Notes: generated by a model not told the origin, from the sequence alone. A stretch of 64,000 nt of DNA from Paenibacillus sp. PvR098 (GCF_017833255.1 NZ_JAFIBU010000001.1:930001-994000); one strand, 5' to 3'. Counted from the stretch's first letter, positions 6,603 through 16,105 are shown. Program-made: numbers and translations.

Positions 6603-9347
6603 TTATGAAGATAAAATACTGAGAACATAAGGCAGGATGCCGTTATTACGATAATAAACAATCTCGACTTGACTATCAAGCCGTACGATCACGGGAATAT
6701 GGACACGCCCCCCATCGGGTTGTACAACCTCCAATTGGACTTTTTGCTTAGGCTGGCTGAATTCCGGTGCGTGTAAGACATACTCTTCTTCGCCACTGAG
6801 TCCCCATGCTTCCGCATTCTTGCCATCCGCGAACTGTATAGGAAGAACACCCATTCCCACCAAATTACTGCGGTGAATGCGTTCAAAGCTTTCGGCCAGA
6901 ACGGCTTTCACGCCAAGCAATAATGTCCCTTTGGCCGCCCAGTCCCGGGAGCTTCCCGTCCCATATTCCTTTCCCGCAATCACAAGCAGAGGCGTTCCGC
7001 TTTCTTTGTATTTCATTGCCGCATCGTATATCGTCATCAATTCGTCATCCGGAAGATAACGGGTGTACCCCCCTTCCTTTCCTTCAACCATCCGGTTCCT
7101 TAGACGAATATTAGCGAACGTCCCGCGTAACATGACTTGATGATTACCCCGCCTGGAGCCGTACGAATTATAATCCTTTCTCTCGACTCCCCGGCTGCGC
7201 AAATATTTCCCCGCAGGACTGTCCACCGCAATATTGCCTACCGGAGAAATGTGATCCGTAGTAATGGAATCTCCTAATACAGCTAACGCCCTCATCCTAA
7301 GCGCATCGGAAGCTGCCCTGTAACCATCCCCCTGACTCATGGGGATCTTATTTACATGTTCTCGGTCCACTGCATGGTGGAAATAAGGAGGGGGCTGGAT
7401 ATACGTGGAGGCCGCGTCCCAAGTGTACTGCCGGTCATTATCTGAAGATAAGCTGTTCCAGAGCCGATCTCCTTGAAACATATCCTTATAGGTTTCCGAA
7501 AAGATTTCTGGAGTTAGGGTTGACTGCAGGATGTGTTCTACTTCTTTGGAGCTCGGCCAAATGTCTTTAAGAAACACGGCAGTCCCCTCTTGGGTATACC
7601 CTACGGGTTCAGAGGTCAAATCTATATTCATGGTACCCGTTAACGCATAAGCAATAACCAGTGGCGGGGACGCCAGAAAATTCATTTTAACCAGCGGGTG
7701 GATACGCCCTTCGAAATTTCGATTTCCGCTTAAAACGGAAGCTACCGTCAATTGATGGCTCGTGATTGCGCGATCCACCTTTGGGGGCAAAGGTCCGCTG
7801 TTCCCGCAGCAGGTCGCACATCCATAACCGTCAATGTAAAATCCTAACGCCTGCAAGGACGTCAATAGACCCGACCGGCTTAAATATTCGGTCACCGCTC
7901 TGGAGCCAGGGGTTAAGCTTGTTTTGACGAATCGCGGTATGGTTAACCCTTTCTCCACAGCCTTCTGAGCCAGCAGCCCGGCTCCAATCATCACAGACGG
8001 ATTGGAGGTGTTGGTGCAGCTGGTAATCGATGCAATGACAATAGAGCCTTCCTTCATTTCTTCCTTGTCTCCATCGTCGTATTCAACCCATACTTTCTTC
8101 TCCATATGCTCCTTCGTTAAACCATATCCCCCTTGTGCCGATGGACGCATGAACGCTTCCCTCAATCGTTCGGGCAGATTAGGTAGCTCAATTCGGTCCT
8201 GGGGTCTCTTCGGCCCAGCGACAGAAGGCATGATCGTGGACAGGTCCATTTCGCAGGTATCCGTAAATAGGGGGTCCGGAGCTGTTTCCGTACGGAATAA
8301 TCCCTGCTTTCGGTAATAACTCTCCATTAATTCGATATGTTCCTCCGATCGGCCGGTTAACCGGAAATAGTTCAATGTTTCTTGATCCGGCGGGAAGTAA
8401 CTGAGTGTAGCTCCGTATTCCGGCGCCATATTGGCTATGGTCGCCCGATCAGGGGAGGAAATTTCCGATAGTCCTGGACCATAAAATTCAATAAATTGTC
8501 CCACTACTCCTTTGTGACGCAGGAATTGGGTAATAGCCAAGGCTACATCGGTAGCCGTGACGCCTTCACGAAGCGTGCCCGTTAGCTTGATTCCAACCAC
8601 CTGCGGCACGACAAAATATAGAGGCTGGCCGAGCATGGCGGCTTCCGCTTCAATCCCTCCGACCCCCCAGCCCAGTATGCCTAAGCCGTTGATCATCGTC
8701 GTGTGAGAATCGGTGCCAATGACGGAATCCGGAAACAGCATCGTGCCATAAGGACTTGGCTGCCGTATCACGCCGGATGCCAAATATTCCAGATTCACTT
8801 GGTGAACGATACCGTACCCGGGGGGGACAACCCGAAAATTCTCAAAGGACATTTGCGCCCAACGCAAAAACCGATAACGTTCTTCATTCTGCTGGTATTC
8901 CTGCGACATATTGTCCCGGATGGAATCCGGCCTGCCGTACGACTCTACGCTCAAGGAATGATCGATTACAAGGTCTACAGGAATTTGCGGGTTGATTTTA
9001 TCAGGGTCCCCTCCGTTACGTTGAACAGCATCCCGCATGGAGGCCAAATCTACTACCGCCGGTACGCCCGTGAAATCTTGAAGAACTACCCGTCCGGGCT
9101 TGAAGGGAATCTCTTGCTGCCCGCCTCGGTGCTCCGTCCAATCCGCCAACAAACGAATATGATGCATCGTTATGGAGTGCTCATCATAATTACGTATCAG
9201 CGATTCCAGCAAAATTTTGATTGAATATGGCAGCTGCGCTATGTTTCCAAATCCCTGAAGCTCTGCTTCTGCCAAACTATACAGTGCATAAGAGCGTTGC
9301 TGTACTTCCATCGTTCGTATCAATGAGTTGAATCTGTCCGGCTGCAT
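6603..9347 (-). CDS. acnA: Aconitate hydratase / 2-methylaconitate hydratase
   Basis: 914 residues, the usual length of AcnA/CitB monomeric aconitases (about 900). Iron-sulphur ligands are visible: SCTNTSNP in the middle, then GCATCCGNSGPL supplying the other two cysteines (most aconitases read CxxCxGNSGPL). Substrate motifs GTDSHTTMING near residue 215 and the swivelling C-terminal domain with YGTGSSRDWAAKG are intact. It interconverts citrate, cis-aconitate and isocitrate, or the 2-methyl forms. Its place between tctA and gntR, in an operon with prpF, prpD-like and prpB-like genes, suggests a catabolic role rather than the housekeeping TCA enzyme; AcnD-type activity is possible. AGGAGG lies five bases before the ATG. 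Confidence 0.9.
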   Translation of the reverse strand: MQPDRFNSLIRTMEVQQRSYALYSLAEAELQGFGNIAQLPYSIKILLESLIRNYDEHSITMHHIRLLADWTEHRGGQQEIPFKPGRVVLQDFTGVPAVVDLASMRDAVQRNGGDPDKINPQIPVDLVIDHSLSVESYGRPDSIRDNMSQEYQQNEERYRFLRWAQMSFENFRVVPPGYGIVHQVNLEYLASGVIRQPSPYGTMLFPDSVIGTDSHTTMINGLGILGWGVGGIEAEAAMLGQPLYFVVPQVVGIKLTGTLREGVTATDVALAITQFLRHKGVVGQFIEFYGPGLSEISSPDRATIANMAPEYGATLSYFPPDQETLNYFRLTGRSEEHIELMESYYRKQGLFRTETAPDPLFTDTCEMDLSTIMPSVAGPKRPQDRIELPNLPERLREAFMRPSAQGGYGLTKEHMEKKVWVEYDDGDKEEMKEGSIVIASITSCTNTSNPSVMIGAGLLAQKAVEKGLTIPRFVKTSLTPGSRAVTEYLSRSGLLTSLQALGFYIDGYGCATCCGNSGPLPPKVDRAITSHQLTVASVLSGNRNFEGRIHPLVKMNFLASPPLVIAYALTGTMNIDLTSEPVGYTQEGTAVFLKDIWPSSKEVEHILQSTLTPEIFSETYKDMFQGDRLWNSLSSDNDRQYTWDAASTYIQPPPYFHHAVDREHVNKIPMSQGDGYRAASDALRMRALAVLGDSITTDHISPVGNIAVDSPAGKYLRSRGVERKDYNSYGSRRGNHQVMLRGTFANIRLRNRMVEGKEGGYTRYLPDDELMTIYDAAMKYKESGTPLLVIAGKEYGTGSSRDWAAKGTLLLGVKAVLAESFERIHRSNLVGMGVLPIQFADGKNAEAWGLSGEEEYVLHAPEFSQPKQKVQLEVVQPDGGRVHIPVIVRLDSQVEIVYYRNNGILPYVLSILSS

Positions 9348-9395
9348 CTTAACCTCCTGCTATTTCTTGTGGGATACTTTAGCCCAATTTCACCC

Positions 9396-10874
9396 TTACT
9401 TTTTCATCAGCCTTCTTACCAGCGGAAAGATAAGAACAATTGCCGTTACGAGCAATAATGCGAGCGAAATCGGGCGGTCGATAAAGATCATCAAGCTTCC
9501 GTTGGAAGCCGTCAGCGACTGCCGAAAAGACTGCTCCATCATCTCCCCCAAAATAAAAGACAAAATGAACGGGGCAGTAGGGAACGAAAATAAATACATT
9601 AAATAACCGATTACACCGAATAAGACCAGCATATACAGATCGAATACATTGTTACCGATCACGTATACCCCGATAAAACAGAAGGTGATGATTAACGGGA
9701 CCAGCATAGCCCGGGGAATATACATCAAGCGTGAAATGTAAGGAATCAAAGGAAGATTCAATATCAACAAGAACACATTCCCTACGTACATACTTGCAAT
9801 CACACCCCAAAAAATATCGGGATGGTCCTGGAAAAGCAGAGGACCGGGTTGGATGCCCATGACCAAAAAAGCGCCCAGCAAAACAGCCGTTGTCCCCGAT
9901 CCGGGAATACCAAGACTCAGTAAAGGTACAAAAGCACCGCCGGACGCTGCATTGTTGGACGTTTCCGGTGCAGCTACTCCAACCAAGGAACCTTTTCCGA
10001 ATTCAGCCGGATTCTTGGATATGCGTTTTTCAGTAATGTAGGAGAGAAAAGAGGAAATGGACGCCCCTGCACCAGGCAAAACACCGATCATAAAGCCCAT
10101 AAGTGATTGTCGCAGCGTTGGCCCGGAAATCTCCTTCAGCTCTTTCTTGTTCAGCAGCAGACTTCCGATGACTTTAGTGTCATCTACAGTTTCATTTCGG
10201 TTGATAATTAGGGAGCTCACTTCAGCTAACGCAAAGAGTCCAAGAGCAATAATCAAGAAGTCAATTCCTTCCAACAAGAAAACGGAATCAAAAGTAAACC
10301 GGGGTGTTCCGGTCTGTGCATCAATTCCGATGGTAGCTACCATAAATCCGCCTACTACGGAGATCATTGCCTTAATCTTGGAGCCGTCAAAAAGACTGGA
10401 TACCGCAATAAGCCCCAAGAATACCAGCGAAAAATATTCAGGAGGACCGAAGGACAATGCGATCTCAGCCAGATAAGGCGCGAATAACATGAGCAGAACC
10501 ACACTGATCGTTCCGCCTACGAACGAACCGATGGCCGCAACGGCAAGCGCCTTGCCGGCCTTCCCCTGTTTGGCAAGCTGATAGCCGTCAAGAGTGGTCA
10601 CAACGGAAGAAGATTCGCCCGGGGTATTTATCAAGATGGATGTGGTGGAGCCGCCATACATCGCTCCATAATAAACGCCTGCCATCATGATCAGCGCAAG
10701 CGTAGGATTCATCCCATAGCTGATGGGAATCATTACGGATATAGCGGTGATCGGCCCAAGTCCCGGCAGCATACCGATTAACGTACCGACGGTGACGCCA
10801 ATCAATACGTACAATAACGATTCCCAGCTCGTGGCAATCTGAAAGCCATGCAGCAGTTGTTGAAAAGTTTCCAC
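9396..10874 (-). CDS. tctA: Tripartite tricarboxylate transporter large membrane subunit TctA
   Basis: 492 residues with about 11-12 membrane segments and the TctA hallmarks: GMLPGLGPITAISVMIP near the N-terminus and a second GVLPGAGASISSFLSY in the middle half, plus GVAAPETSNNAASGGAFVPL. This is the translocating subunit of a TTT system driven by the ion gradient; it takes substrate from the lipoprotein TctC and works with TctB. It follows tctB by ten bases. TTT systems carry citrate, tartrate, tricarballylate, phthalates and similar acids; the adjacent degradative genes point to a tricarboxylate. Confidence 0.95.
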   Translation of the reverse strand: METFQQLLHGFQIATSWESLLYVLIGVTVGTLIGMLPGLGPITAISVMIPISYGMNPTLALIMMAGVYYGAMYGGSTTSILINTPGESSSVVTTLDGYQLAKQGKAGKALAVAAIGSFVGGTISVVLLMLFAPYLAEIALSFGPPEYFSLVFLGLIAVSSLFDGSKIKAMISVVGGFMVATIGIDAQTGTPRFTFDSVFLLEGIDFLIIALGLFALAEVSSLIINRNETVDDTKVIGSLLLNKKELKEISGPTLRQSLMGFMIGVLPGAGASISSFLSYITEKRISKNPAEFGKGSLVGVAAPETSNNAASGGAFVPLLSLGIPGSGTTAVLLGAFLVMGIQPGPLLFQDHPDIFWGVIASMYVGNVFLLILNLPLIPYISRLMYIPRAMLVPLIITFCFIGVYVIGNNVFDLYMLVLFGVIGYLMYLFSFPTAPFILSFILGEMMEQSFRQSLTASNGSLMIFIDRPISLALLLVTAIVLIFPLVRRLMKK

Positions 10875-10884
10875 GGCTAACCTC

Positions 10885-11334
10885 CTATAAGGGCAATATA
10901 CCGGCAGGCAGTTCGATCTCCAGCAAATAATTAAAGCTAAAGTAAATGACTAACGAATAAATAAGAGCAACACTGATATTAATTTTCCAGTTCTTGTACC
11001 CCAAATATTTCGTACACACCATCAAAAATAGCGCATTTACAATGATAAATCCCACAACTTCAAGCAGCAGGATGTACAAAAGAGCCATCAGCAGCACAGT
11101 CAACAATACGCGTAGGTCAGCGCGACTATGTTTTTCCCTGGATGCTTCGGTCGATTTATCGAAAAAAAGAGCGATTGACAGAACAAACAGCAAAAACCCG
11201 AGCACCTTGGGTACGACATCCGAATCGACGTTAACGTACGGAAATTTAGGTAAACCAAAGCTGGAATACAGAAATAGAGCGGAGACGATCAGCAAAACGG
11301 AAGCGATTTTTTGATTGGTTGTCTTAAACAACAA
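10885..11334 (-). CDS. tctB: Tripartite tricarboxylate transporter small membrane subunit TctB
   Basis: 149 residues with four hydrophobic segments (about 10-28, 42-58, 80-112 and 122-142), the size and topology of TctB. It sits between tctC and tctA as in other TTT operons. The start is uncertain: the frame opens with two adjacent TTG codons at 11334 and 11331, and the nearby ATG after AGGGATGGTGA is out of frame and stops after four codons. TctB sequences are poorly conserved, so the call rests on topology and context. Confidence 0.85.
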   Translation of the reverse strand: MLFKTTNQKIASVLLIVSALFLYSSFGLPKFPYVNVDSDVVPKVLGFLLFVLSIALFFDKSTEASREKHSRADLRVLLTVLLMALLYILLLEVVGFIIVNALFLMVCTKYLGYKNWKINISVALIYSLVIYFSFNYLLEIELPAGILPL

Positions 11335-11358
11335 TCATTCACCATCCCTTTTTGAAAC

Positions 11359-11394
11359 GAAGTCAATGTCCGGTTTGATCTGAACATTGACTTC
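11359..11394 (-). other. Intercistronic stem-loop between tctC and tctB
   Basis: GAAGTCAATGT (11359-11369) is perfectly complementary to ACATTGACTTC (11384-11394), an 11-bp stem just after the tctC stop codon and before tctB. Only a short GTTTC follows on the transcript, so it is not a strong terminator. Such elements after binding-protein genes protect the upstream mRNA or partly end transcription, giving more binding protein than membrane subunit. That role is inferred. Confidence 0.55.
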
Positions 11395-11401
11395 TATCGA
11401 A

Positions 11402-12481
11402 TTATTTTTTCGCCAGGCCCAGCTCATCCAACAGCTGTTTAAGCGCTACTTCTTCCTTCTCCAGATACTTTTTATAATCCTCACCAGTTAAGAACAATTC
11501 GTTCCAGCCATATTTTTTACGCATATCTACCCAAGCGGAGTTGGTGTTAAGTTCCTTGAATTTCGCTTCATAGTAAGCGAGCGCCTGAGGATCCATATCT
11601 GGAGGACCGAAAAATCCGCGCCAGTTTTCGAATGTCGCATCGATTCCCTGTTCCTTCGCTGTTTTAAACTCGGAGAGCCCTTCACCCTCCAACCGTTTCT
11701 CCGAGGTAATTCCGAGTACTTTTACTTTTCCTGCCCTTACCTGCTCAACGGATTCGGCAACGCCGGTTGAATAAATGTCAGCGCTTCCATTCAAGAGTGC
11801 AGGCAGTGCTCCTCCGTCTTGTATCGATACATATTTAATTTGTTTAATGTCTACGCCAGCTGCTTTCGCTACCTTGATAAACTGCATATGATCCATACTG
11901 CCGGGAGCCGATGCGCCTACGACGGTGATTTTAGTAGGATCCTTTTTCATGTCGTCAAACAACTCATTGAGGTTGTTCCACTTGGCATCCGCTTTGGCGA
12001 CAAAAGAACCGTAATCCGTAATCAGATTAGCAATTGGAGTGAAATCTCGAAATCCAAATTTGGACTGACCGTTCAGATGCACGAAAATAATCGGCGGGGA
12101 TGTAACAAATAGCGTGTGATTATCCCCTTTTTTCTCATGCACCCCGGCCCAGGCTACCGCGCCGCCGCCGCCGGCCTTGTTCACAGCGCCCATACCTTGA
12201 TTGATGATTTTTTGCTCTTCCAGCACCTTCGCCGCCATACGCGCTGTGGTATCCCAGCCTCCTCCAGCGCCTGCCGGAACGAGAACCTCGATGGATTTGG
12301 TCGGCGACCAGGCGCCTGCCGGAGCAGATGGATTGGTATTCGCATTCCCCGCAGCTTGTTTGTTATCCGCCGGATTCGTTTGGGTCCCCCCGCTCGTGCC
12401 CGTCGTTTGCGTGGAGGAGCCGCATGAGGCTGCCGTTAAAGCCAGAACCACTGCCAGACTAAGTGTGAGCATTTTTTTCAT
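11402..12481 (-). CDS. tctC: Tricarboxylate-binding lipoprotein TctC (Bug family)
   Basis: 359 residues. A lipoprotein signal peptide (MKKMLTLSLAVVLALTAASC, lipobox cysteine at 20) is followed by a Thr/Gly/Asn-rich linker to about residue 58 and then a Bug/TctC periplasmic-binding fold: IEVLVPAGAGGGWDTTAR, VNKAGGGGAVAWAG, FTPIANLITDYGSFVAK and GSADIYSTGVAESVEQVRAGKVKVLGI. In this Gram-positive it would be anchored to the outer face of the membrane and feed TctAB. It lies 72 bases after prpB-like. The ligand is probably a tricarboxylate; the sequence alone does not say which. Confidence 0.93.
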   Translation of the reverse strand: MKKMLTLSLAVVLALTAASCGSSTQTTGTSGGTQTNPADNKQAAGNANTNPSAPAGAWSPTKSIEVLVPAGAGGGWDTTARMAAKVLEEQKIINQGMGAVNKAGGGGAVAWAGVHEKKGDNHTLFVTSPPIIFVHLNGQSKFGFRDFTPIANLITDYGSFVAKADAKWNNLNELFDDMKKDPTKITVVGASAPGSMDHMQFIKVAKAAGVDIKQIKYVSIQDGGALPALLNGSADIYSTGVAESVEQVRAGKVKVLGITSEKRLEGEGLSEFKTAKEQGIDATFENWRGFFGPPDMDPQALAYYEAKFKELNTNSAWVDMRKKYGWNELFLTGEDYKKYLEKEEVALKQLLDELGLAKK

Positions 12482-12553
12482 CCTGCTTTACCCCTTCTCT
12501 TCTAAAATGTATAAAAGTGCGCAAGGCACAATTACCTGGAGTTGGCGTTCGGA

Positions 12554-13444
12554 TTACAATACGGTCTTTGCAATACGGTTATCCAATTCCTCATACGAAA
12601 AATATCCGATAGTCTCATACAACTGTTTGCGTGTCTGCATCGCTTGAACATACTCTGCCTGTGTGCCCGTTTGCTGAATGGCACGGAATACCTCCTGGAT
12701 GGCATGCGCAGCGATCCGCAAGGCGGTCACGGGATAGATGACCATTTTGTATCCCCACTGCTCGAATTGCCGTGCCGTATAATATGGTGTTCTTCCAAAC
12801 TCGGTCATATTCGCAAGGAGAGGCACATTCGTTTCTTGTGCAAAGCGTCTAAATTCCTCCTCGGTTTCCAATGCTTCTGGGAAGACCATATCGGCTCCGG
12901 CCGCTTGATAAGCATGCGCGCGCTCGATAGCCGCTTCTATCCCTTCCACACCTTTGGCATCTGTTCTTGCAATAATGACCAGGGAGGATGCTTCGCGTGC
13001 GGCTTGTATTTTTTGCACCATTTCCTCTGTTGAAATCAGCTTCTTTCCATTTAAATGACCACATTTTTTCGGTAAATCCTGATCCTCGATTTGAACGGCT
13101 GCAGCGCCCGCTTCTTCCAGCTCCATGACCGCCCGGGTGACGTTCAACACACTTCCGAATCCTGTATCGGCATCCACGACAAGCGGCAGGCCGGTTGCGC
13201 GGACAATTTCTCTGGTGCGCTGGGTCAATTCCGTCAGCGTAATGAGCCCCAAATCCGGATAGCCCATGCTTGCCGTTAATGCAGCGCCTGACAAATACAT
13301 CGCCTGAAACCCTTCCTGTTTAGCGAGTAAACCCGTAAGCGGATCGTACGTACCCGGGGTTTTGATGATCGACTGATTCTGCTCCAGTAACTGTCTGAGC
13401 TTCTGTATCGGTTGCTCCTCTTTATCTCTGACTAACCAGGTCAC
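12554..13444 (-). CDS. Isocitrate lyase/PEP-mutase-family lyase (PrpB-like)
   Basis: 296 residues of the ICL/PEP mutase TIM-barrel superfamily: YDPLTGLLAKQEGFQAMYLSG, the metal site DADTGFG near residue 87, EDQDLPKKCGHLNGKKL carrying the catalytic cysteine of KKCGH, and ARTDA. It should cleave a 2-hydroxy-tricarboxylate, for example 2-methylisocitrate to pyruvate and succinate, or isocitrate to glyoxylate and succinate. The KKCGH form also occurs in 2,3-dimethylmalate lyase and oxaloacetate-cleaving relatives, so the exact substrate is open. GTG start with GAGGG five bases before it; 13 bases after the prpD-like stop. Confidence 0.85.
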   Translation of the reverse strand: MTWLVRDKEEQPIQKLRQLLEQNQSIIKTPGTYDPLTGLLAKQEGFQAMYLSGAALTASMGYPDLGLITLTELTQRTREIVRATGLPLVVDADTGFGSVLNVTRAVMELEEAGAAAVQIEDQDLPKKCGHLNGKKLISTEEMVQKIQAAREASSLVIIARTDAKGVEGIEAAIERAHAYQAAGADMVFPEALETEEEFRRFAQETNVPLLANMTEFGRTPYYTARQFEQWGYKMVIYPVTALRIAAHAIQEVFRAIQQTGTQAEYVQAMQTRKQLYETIGYFSYEELDNRIAKTVL

Positions 13445-13457
13445 GCTATCCCTCTTT

Positions 13458-14855
13458 TCACTTATTTGTTTTACCTGCCAATACCAGCGAAGTCATGAGC
13501 TCCGGATAAGTCCTTACTTTATCTAACTCCCATAGAAGTTTTAAAACCGATTGCTGCTGATTTTCCTCTAAAATATTTGTTGTAATTGTAATGAATTTTT
13601 CATTCAATTGCTGGTCGGACATCGGCTTGCCTACATGGCCAATCGGATATTTGATTTTTGTCCGGAGAACATTACCGTTTTTAAATTCTATGGTAAGCAC
13701 CGTAGGATTACCATCCGGATATTCGGCAGTCAATTCCTCGCTGGCGGTCACCGTAACCAGGGTTTGAATCCTGCTGAGGGTCTCCGGGCTGCTAATGCGC
13801 TCAGGAGCAAACGTATCCAGATCGATCCTGCCGTCTTCAAGGGCAGCCATGACAATGTAAGGCAGAGAGTGGTCTGCCGTTTCTCTCGTCTTGGGCGACC
13901 ATTTTTCCTCATCCTTGGCTAAAACATCATAGGCCAGCTGGAAGGTTTCAACCTTAATGCGGGCAATATCGTCCAGATCACGGAACTGGCTGCGCAATTC
14001 CAGAGCGGCTTCGATAGCCACCTGTGTCATATATTCCACAGCCCAATTTTTAATGTACGTGTTCAAAATTCTTTGTGGTTGATCCACCGCCCTGATCTGC
14101 TCAGCTACCCGCTCCATATCCATTTTGTCTTTCAACAGCAGTGCATTGAAGCCCATCGAACCGGAAAAAGGCTGATAAGGTCCCTTCATTCCGCTCTCGG
14201 CCAGCTTGATGGCCACAATAGCATTTCGTGCAGCGTTCGCAGCGGCAGCCCCTTTCCACATCGATATTTCTCCGTTACGTGTTTGTCTTGCAGCGGCATG
14301 GGGAACAACGGCTAATGCGAGCGCCTGCTCCGTTTGCTCTTCAGATAATCCAAGCAAATGAGCTCCCCCTACAACAGTTGTTACAGTGATGTAATTGACA
14401 TGATCCCAGCCGTTCGCCTTTAAGCTGGCTGCGTCACACAGAATGACACCGACTTCATATGCCAAAGCAATGGCTGAAACCAGTCGGGTCGGGGCAATGG
14501 ACCGCTCCTCCGCTAGTGCGAGCAGAGGCGCGATCACATCACTTGGATGCTGAGGCTCCAACGATAAGTAAGTGTCGTTAAAGTCTAAGCTTCTAATGGC
14601 CGTGCCGTTAGCAAATCCTGCAATTTCGCTGGGTACTTTAACCAGAGAGCCAATGAGAGTTGAACCGTTATCTGAATGATACACTTCGGCAAATTTACGG
14701 CTAATTTCGGAAACATCCTCCCCGTATCCCGCAAACAAACAAGCAATCGAATCTATGAAGCGGCGTTTCACTTCATGAATGACCTCGTGTGACAATCGGC
14801 TGTGATCGATTCTGCGGGCGAGCTTGGATAATTCCTTGGATAAAAGATCAGACAT
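13458..14855 (-). CDS. MmgE/PrpD-family dehydratase or decarboxylase
   Basis: About 465 residues of the MmgE/PrpD family: SRLSHEVIHEVKRRFIDSIACLFAG near the N-terminus, NGTAIRSLDFNDTYL, HPSDVIAPLLALAEE and MWKGAAAANAARNAI, all typical of 2-methylcitrate dehydratase, with the C-terminal MmgE fold after about residue 280. In propionate degradation it makes 2-methylaconitate from 2-methylcitrate; the same family includes cis-aconitate decarboxylase, so that reaction cannot be excluded. The start at 14855 (MSDLLSKEL) is chosen because AGGAGG lies six bases upstream; a longer frame reaches 14885. It sits between prpF and the lyase gene. Confidence 0.88.
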   Translation of the reverse strand: MSDLLSKELSKLARRIDHSRLSHEVIHEVKRRFIDSIACLFAGYGEDVSEISRKFAEVYHSDNGSTLIGSLVKVPSEIAGFANGTAIRSLDFNDTYLSLEPQHPSDVIAPLLALAEERSIAPTRLVSAIALAYEVGVILCDAASLKANGWDHVNYITVTTVVGGAHLLGLSEEQTEQALALAVVPHAAARQTRNGEISMWKGAAAANAARNAIVAIKLAESGMKGPYQPFSGSMGFNALLLKDKMDMERVAEQIRAVDQPQRILNTYIKNWAVEYMTQVAIEAALELRSQFRDLDDIARIKVETFQLAYDVLAKDEEKWSPKTRETADHSLPYIVMAALEDGRIDLDTFAPERISSPETLSRIQTLVTVTASEELTAEYPDGNPTVLTIEFKNGNVLRTKIKYPIGHVGKPMSDQQLNEKFITITTNILEENQQQSVLKLLWELDKVRTYPELMTSLVLAGKTNK

Positions 14856-14888
14856 CTGCATCCTCCTATGATTTATTCTTAACATCAG

Positions 14889-16055
14889 CTACGTATGAGT
14901 AAGAGAAGGTACATATAATTGGCCGGTCATGATTCTTCTTGCCGTACGCTCTAACCCCACAGATTCCACATCCATTAAATCCGGTGTTAAGACGACTCTG
15001 ATTTCAGCGATTCCGTCCGCATGGCCGATTCGGATCTTTATTACCTTGCCTGGATTGATATGATCCTGCAGCTCCTTACCTGCCACAAGATTTGGGATCG
15101 TCCCCTGCAGCAAAACCGCTGCCGCTAAATTCAACAGACCGCTTACTGCGAAGGTTTTATGAAACTTCCCCATGGAAAGCATACGGGCAACCACATCGAC
15201 TTCCGACTTGGAAATGATCCGACCGGATGTGGTGACATAGTCCTGCGGTTTACCCACGATCGCAATTTTCGGTATAGCCGGACATTCCTTCCTTGCTTGC
15301 TCCAAGGTTAGTGCCAATCGCGCGTCTATACACGCTTGATCGCGAATATGATTTAATTGGTCAATAAGCACCGTATTCGCGGACAGCTCTTGAATTCCTT
15401 CAGTTCCGGATAATCCCAGTTTATCCGCTGAAATATAAACAAAGGGGTTCACTATATCTACAAGTGACGCGGTATCAGAATAACCCCCCGCCTGTATCGT
15501 ATGGCAGCTGCCTAAAGGCAGGGTCGTCCCGGTCTTACCTCCTCCGGGCTGCATAATATCAACCGTAATCTTCGCTCCTGGATTCGTCACGCCCGGCATG
15601 GCAAAATCTCCTTTGACTTTAGCCGCTCCGTCCTGCACCGGAACTTTAATTTGTAAATGTTTATTAATATTCGTATTGTAGACATGGACCGTTACCCGAT
15701 CCAAATCTTCCGCAGGATTGACAAGATGCTCATCTATGGCAAAAGCTCCTACTGCCGCCATCAAGTTTCCGCAGGTTCCCTTATCGTCGAGCACATAGCC
15801 CTTCGTTCCTGCCTGGACGAACGTATAGTTCACATGAGCGCCTGGTTGATCCGATGGAGAAATAATGACAATCTTACTTGTATGAGAGCTGCCTCCACCA
15901 AGACCATTTACTTGTGTTTCATCGGGGGCTCCGATTCCAGTCAAAAAAATATGCGCTTTTAATTCCTCGTCATCCGGAAGATCCTTTTGATGAAAAAACA
16001 ATCCCCGGCTCGTTCCGCCACGGTATACTGCACAAGGAACATGTAGCTGTTCTAT
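14889..16055 (-). CDS. prpF: PrpF-family aconitate isomerase with ATA start codon
   Basis: 388 residues of the PrpF (DUF453) family, diaminopimelate-epimerase fold. The N-terminal substrate motif VPCAVYRGGTSRGLFF, the GNLMAAVGAFA motif and VTNPGAKITVDIM are present. PrpF isomerises 2-methylaconitate; relatives act on trans-aconitate or oxalomesaconate. The reading frame holds no ATG, GTG or TTG before the TTG at 16001, which would cut off the RGGTS motif. A TAG stop at 16069-16067, then GGGAGGA and, seven bases after GGAGG, ATA at 16055-16053 followed by the expected EQLHVPC, show that translation must begin at ATA (or the ATT two codons before), or that an ATG has mutated. First gene of the operon. 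Confidence 0.85.
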   Translation of the reverse strand: MEQLHVPCAVYRGGTSRGLFFHQKDLPDDEELKAHIFLTGIGAPDETQVNGLGGGSSHTSKIVIISPSDQPGAHVNYTFVQAGTKGYVLDDKGTCGNLMAAVGAFAIDEHLVNPAEDLDRVTVHVYNTNINKHLQIKVPVQDGAAKVKGDFAMPGVTNPGAKITVDIMQPGGGKTGTTLPLGSCHTIQAGGYSDTASLVDIVNPFVYISADKLGLSGTEGIQELSANTVLIDQLNHIRDQACIDARLALTLEQARKECPAIPKIAIVGKPQDYVTTSGRIISKSEVDVVARMLSMGKFHKTFAVSGLLNLAAAVLLQGTIPNLVAGKELQDHINPGKVIKIRIGHADGIAEIRVVLTPDLMDVESVGLERTARRIMTGQLYVPSLTHT

Positions 16056-16078
16056 ACGAATTCCTCCCTATATATAAT

Positions 16079-16101
16079 ATTGTATACAATTTTGTATACG
16101 G
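16079..16101. promoter_or_regulatory. GTATAC-type operator, probable GntR binding site
   Basis: Two copies of GTATAC (16082-16087 and 16094-16099) flanked by A/T lie in the AT-rich promoter just upstream of the prpF ribosome site; TTGTATACAAT is itself palindromic. This matches the T-GT-N-AC-A core bound by FadR-subfamily GntR regulators, and the operon's last gene encodes one. Binding here would block the promoter. Confidence 0.55.
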
Positions 16102-16105
16102 TTAT

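Noticed and set aside
12116-12647. Two overlapping plus-strand frames of over 100 codons
   Set aside because: Shadows of the tctC lipoprotein signal and linker; low-complexity translation.
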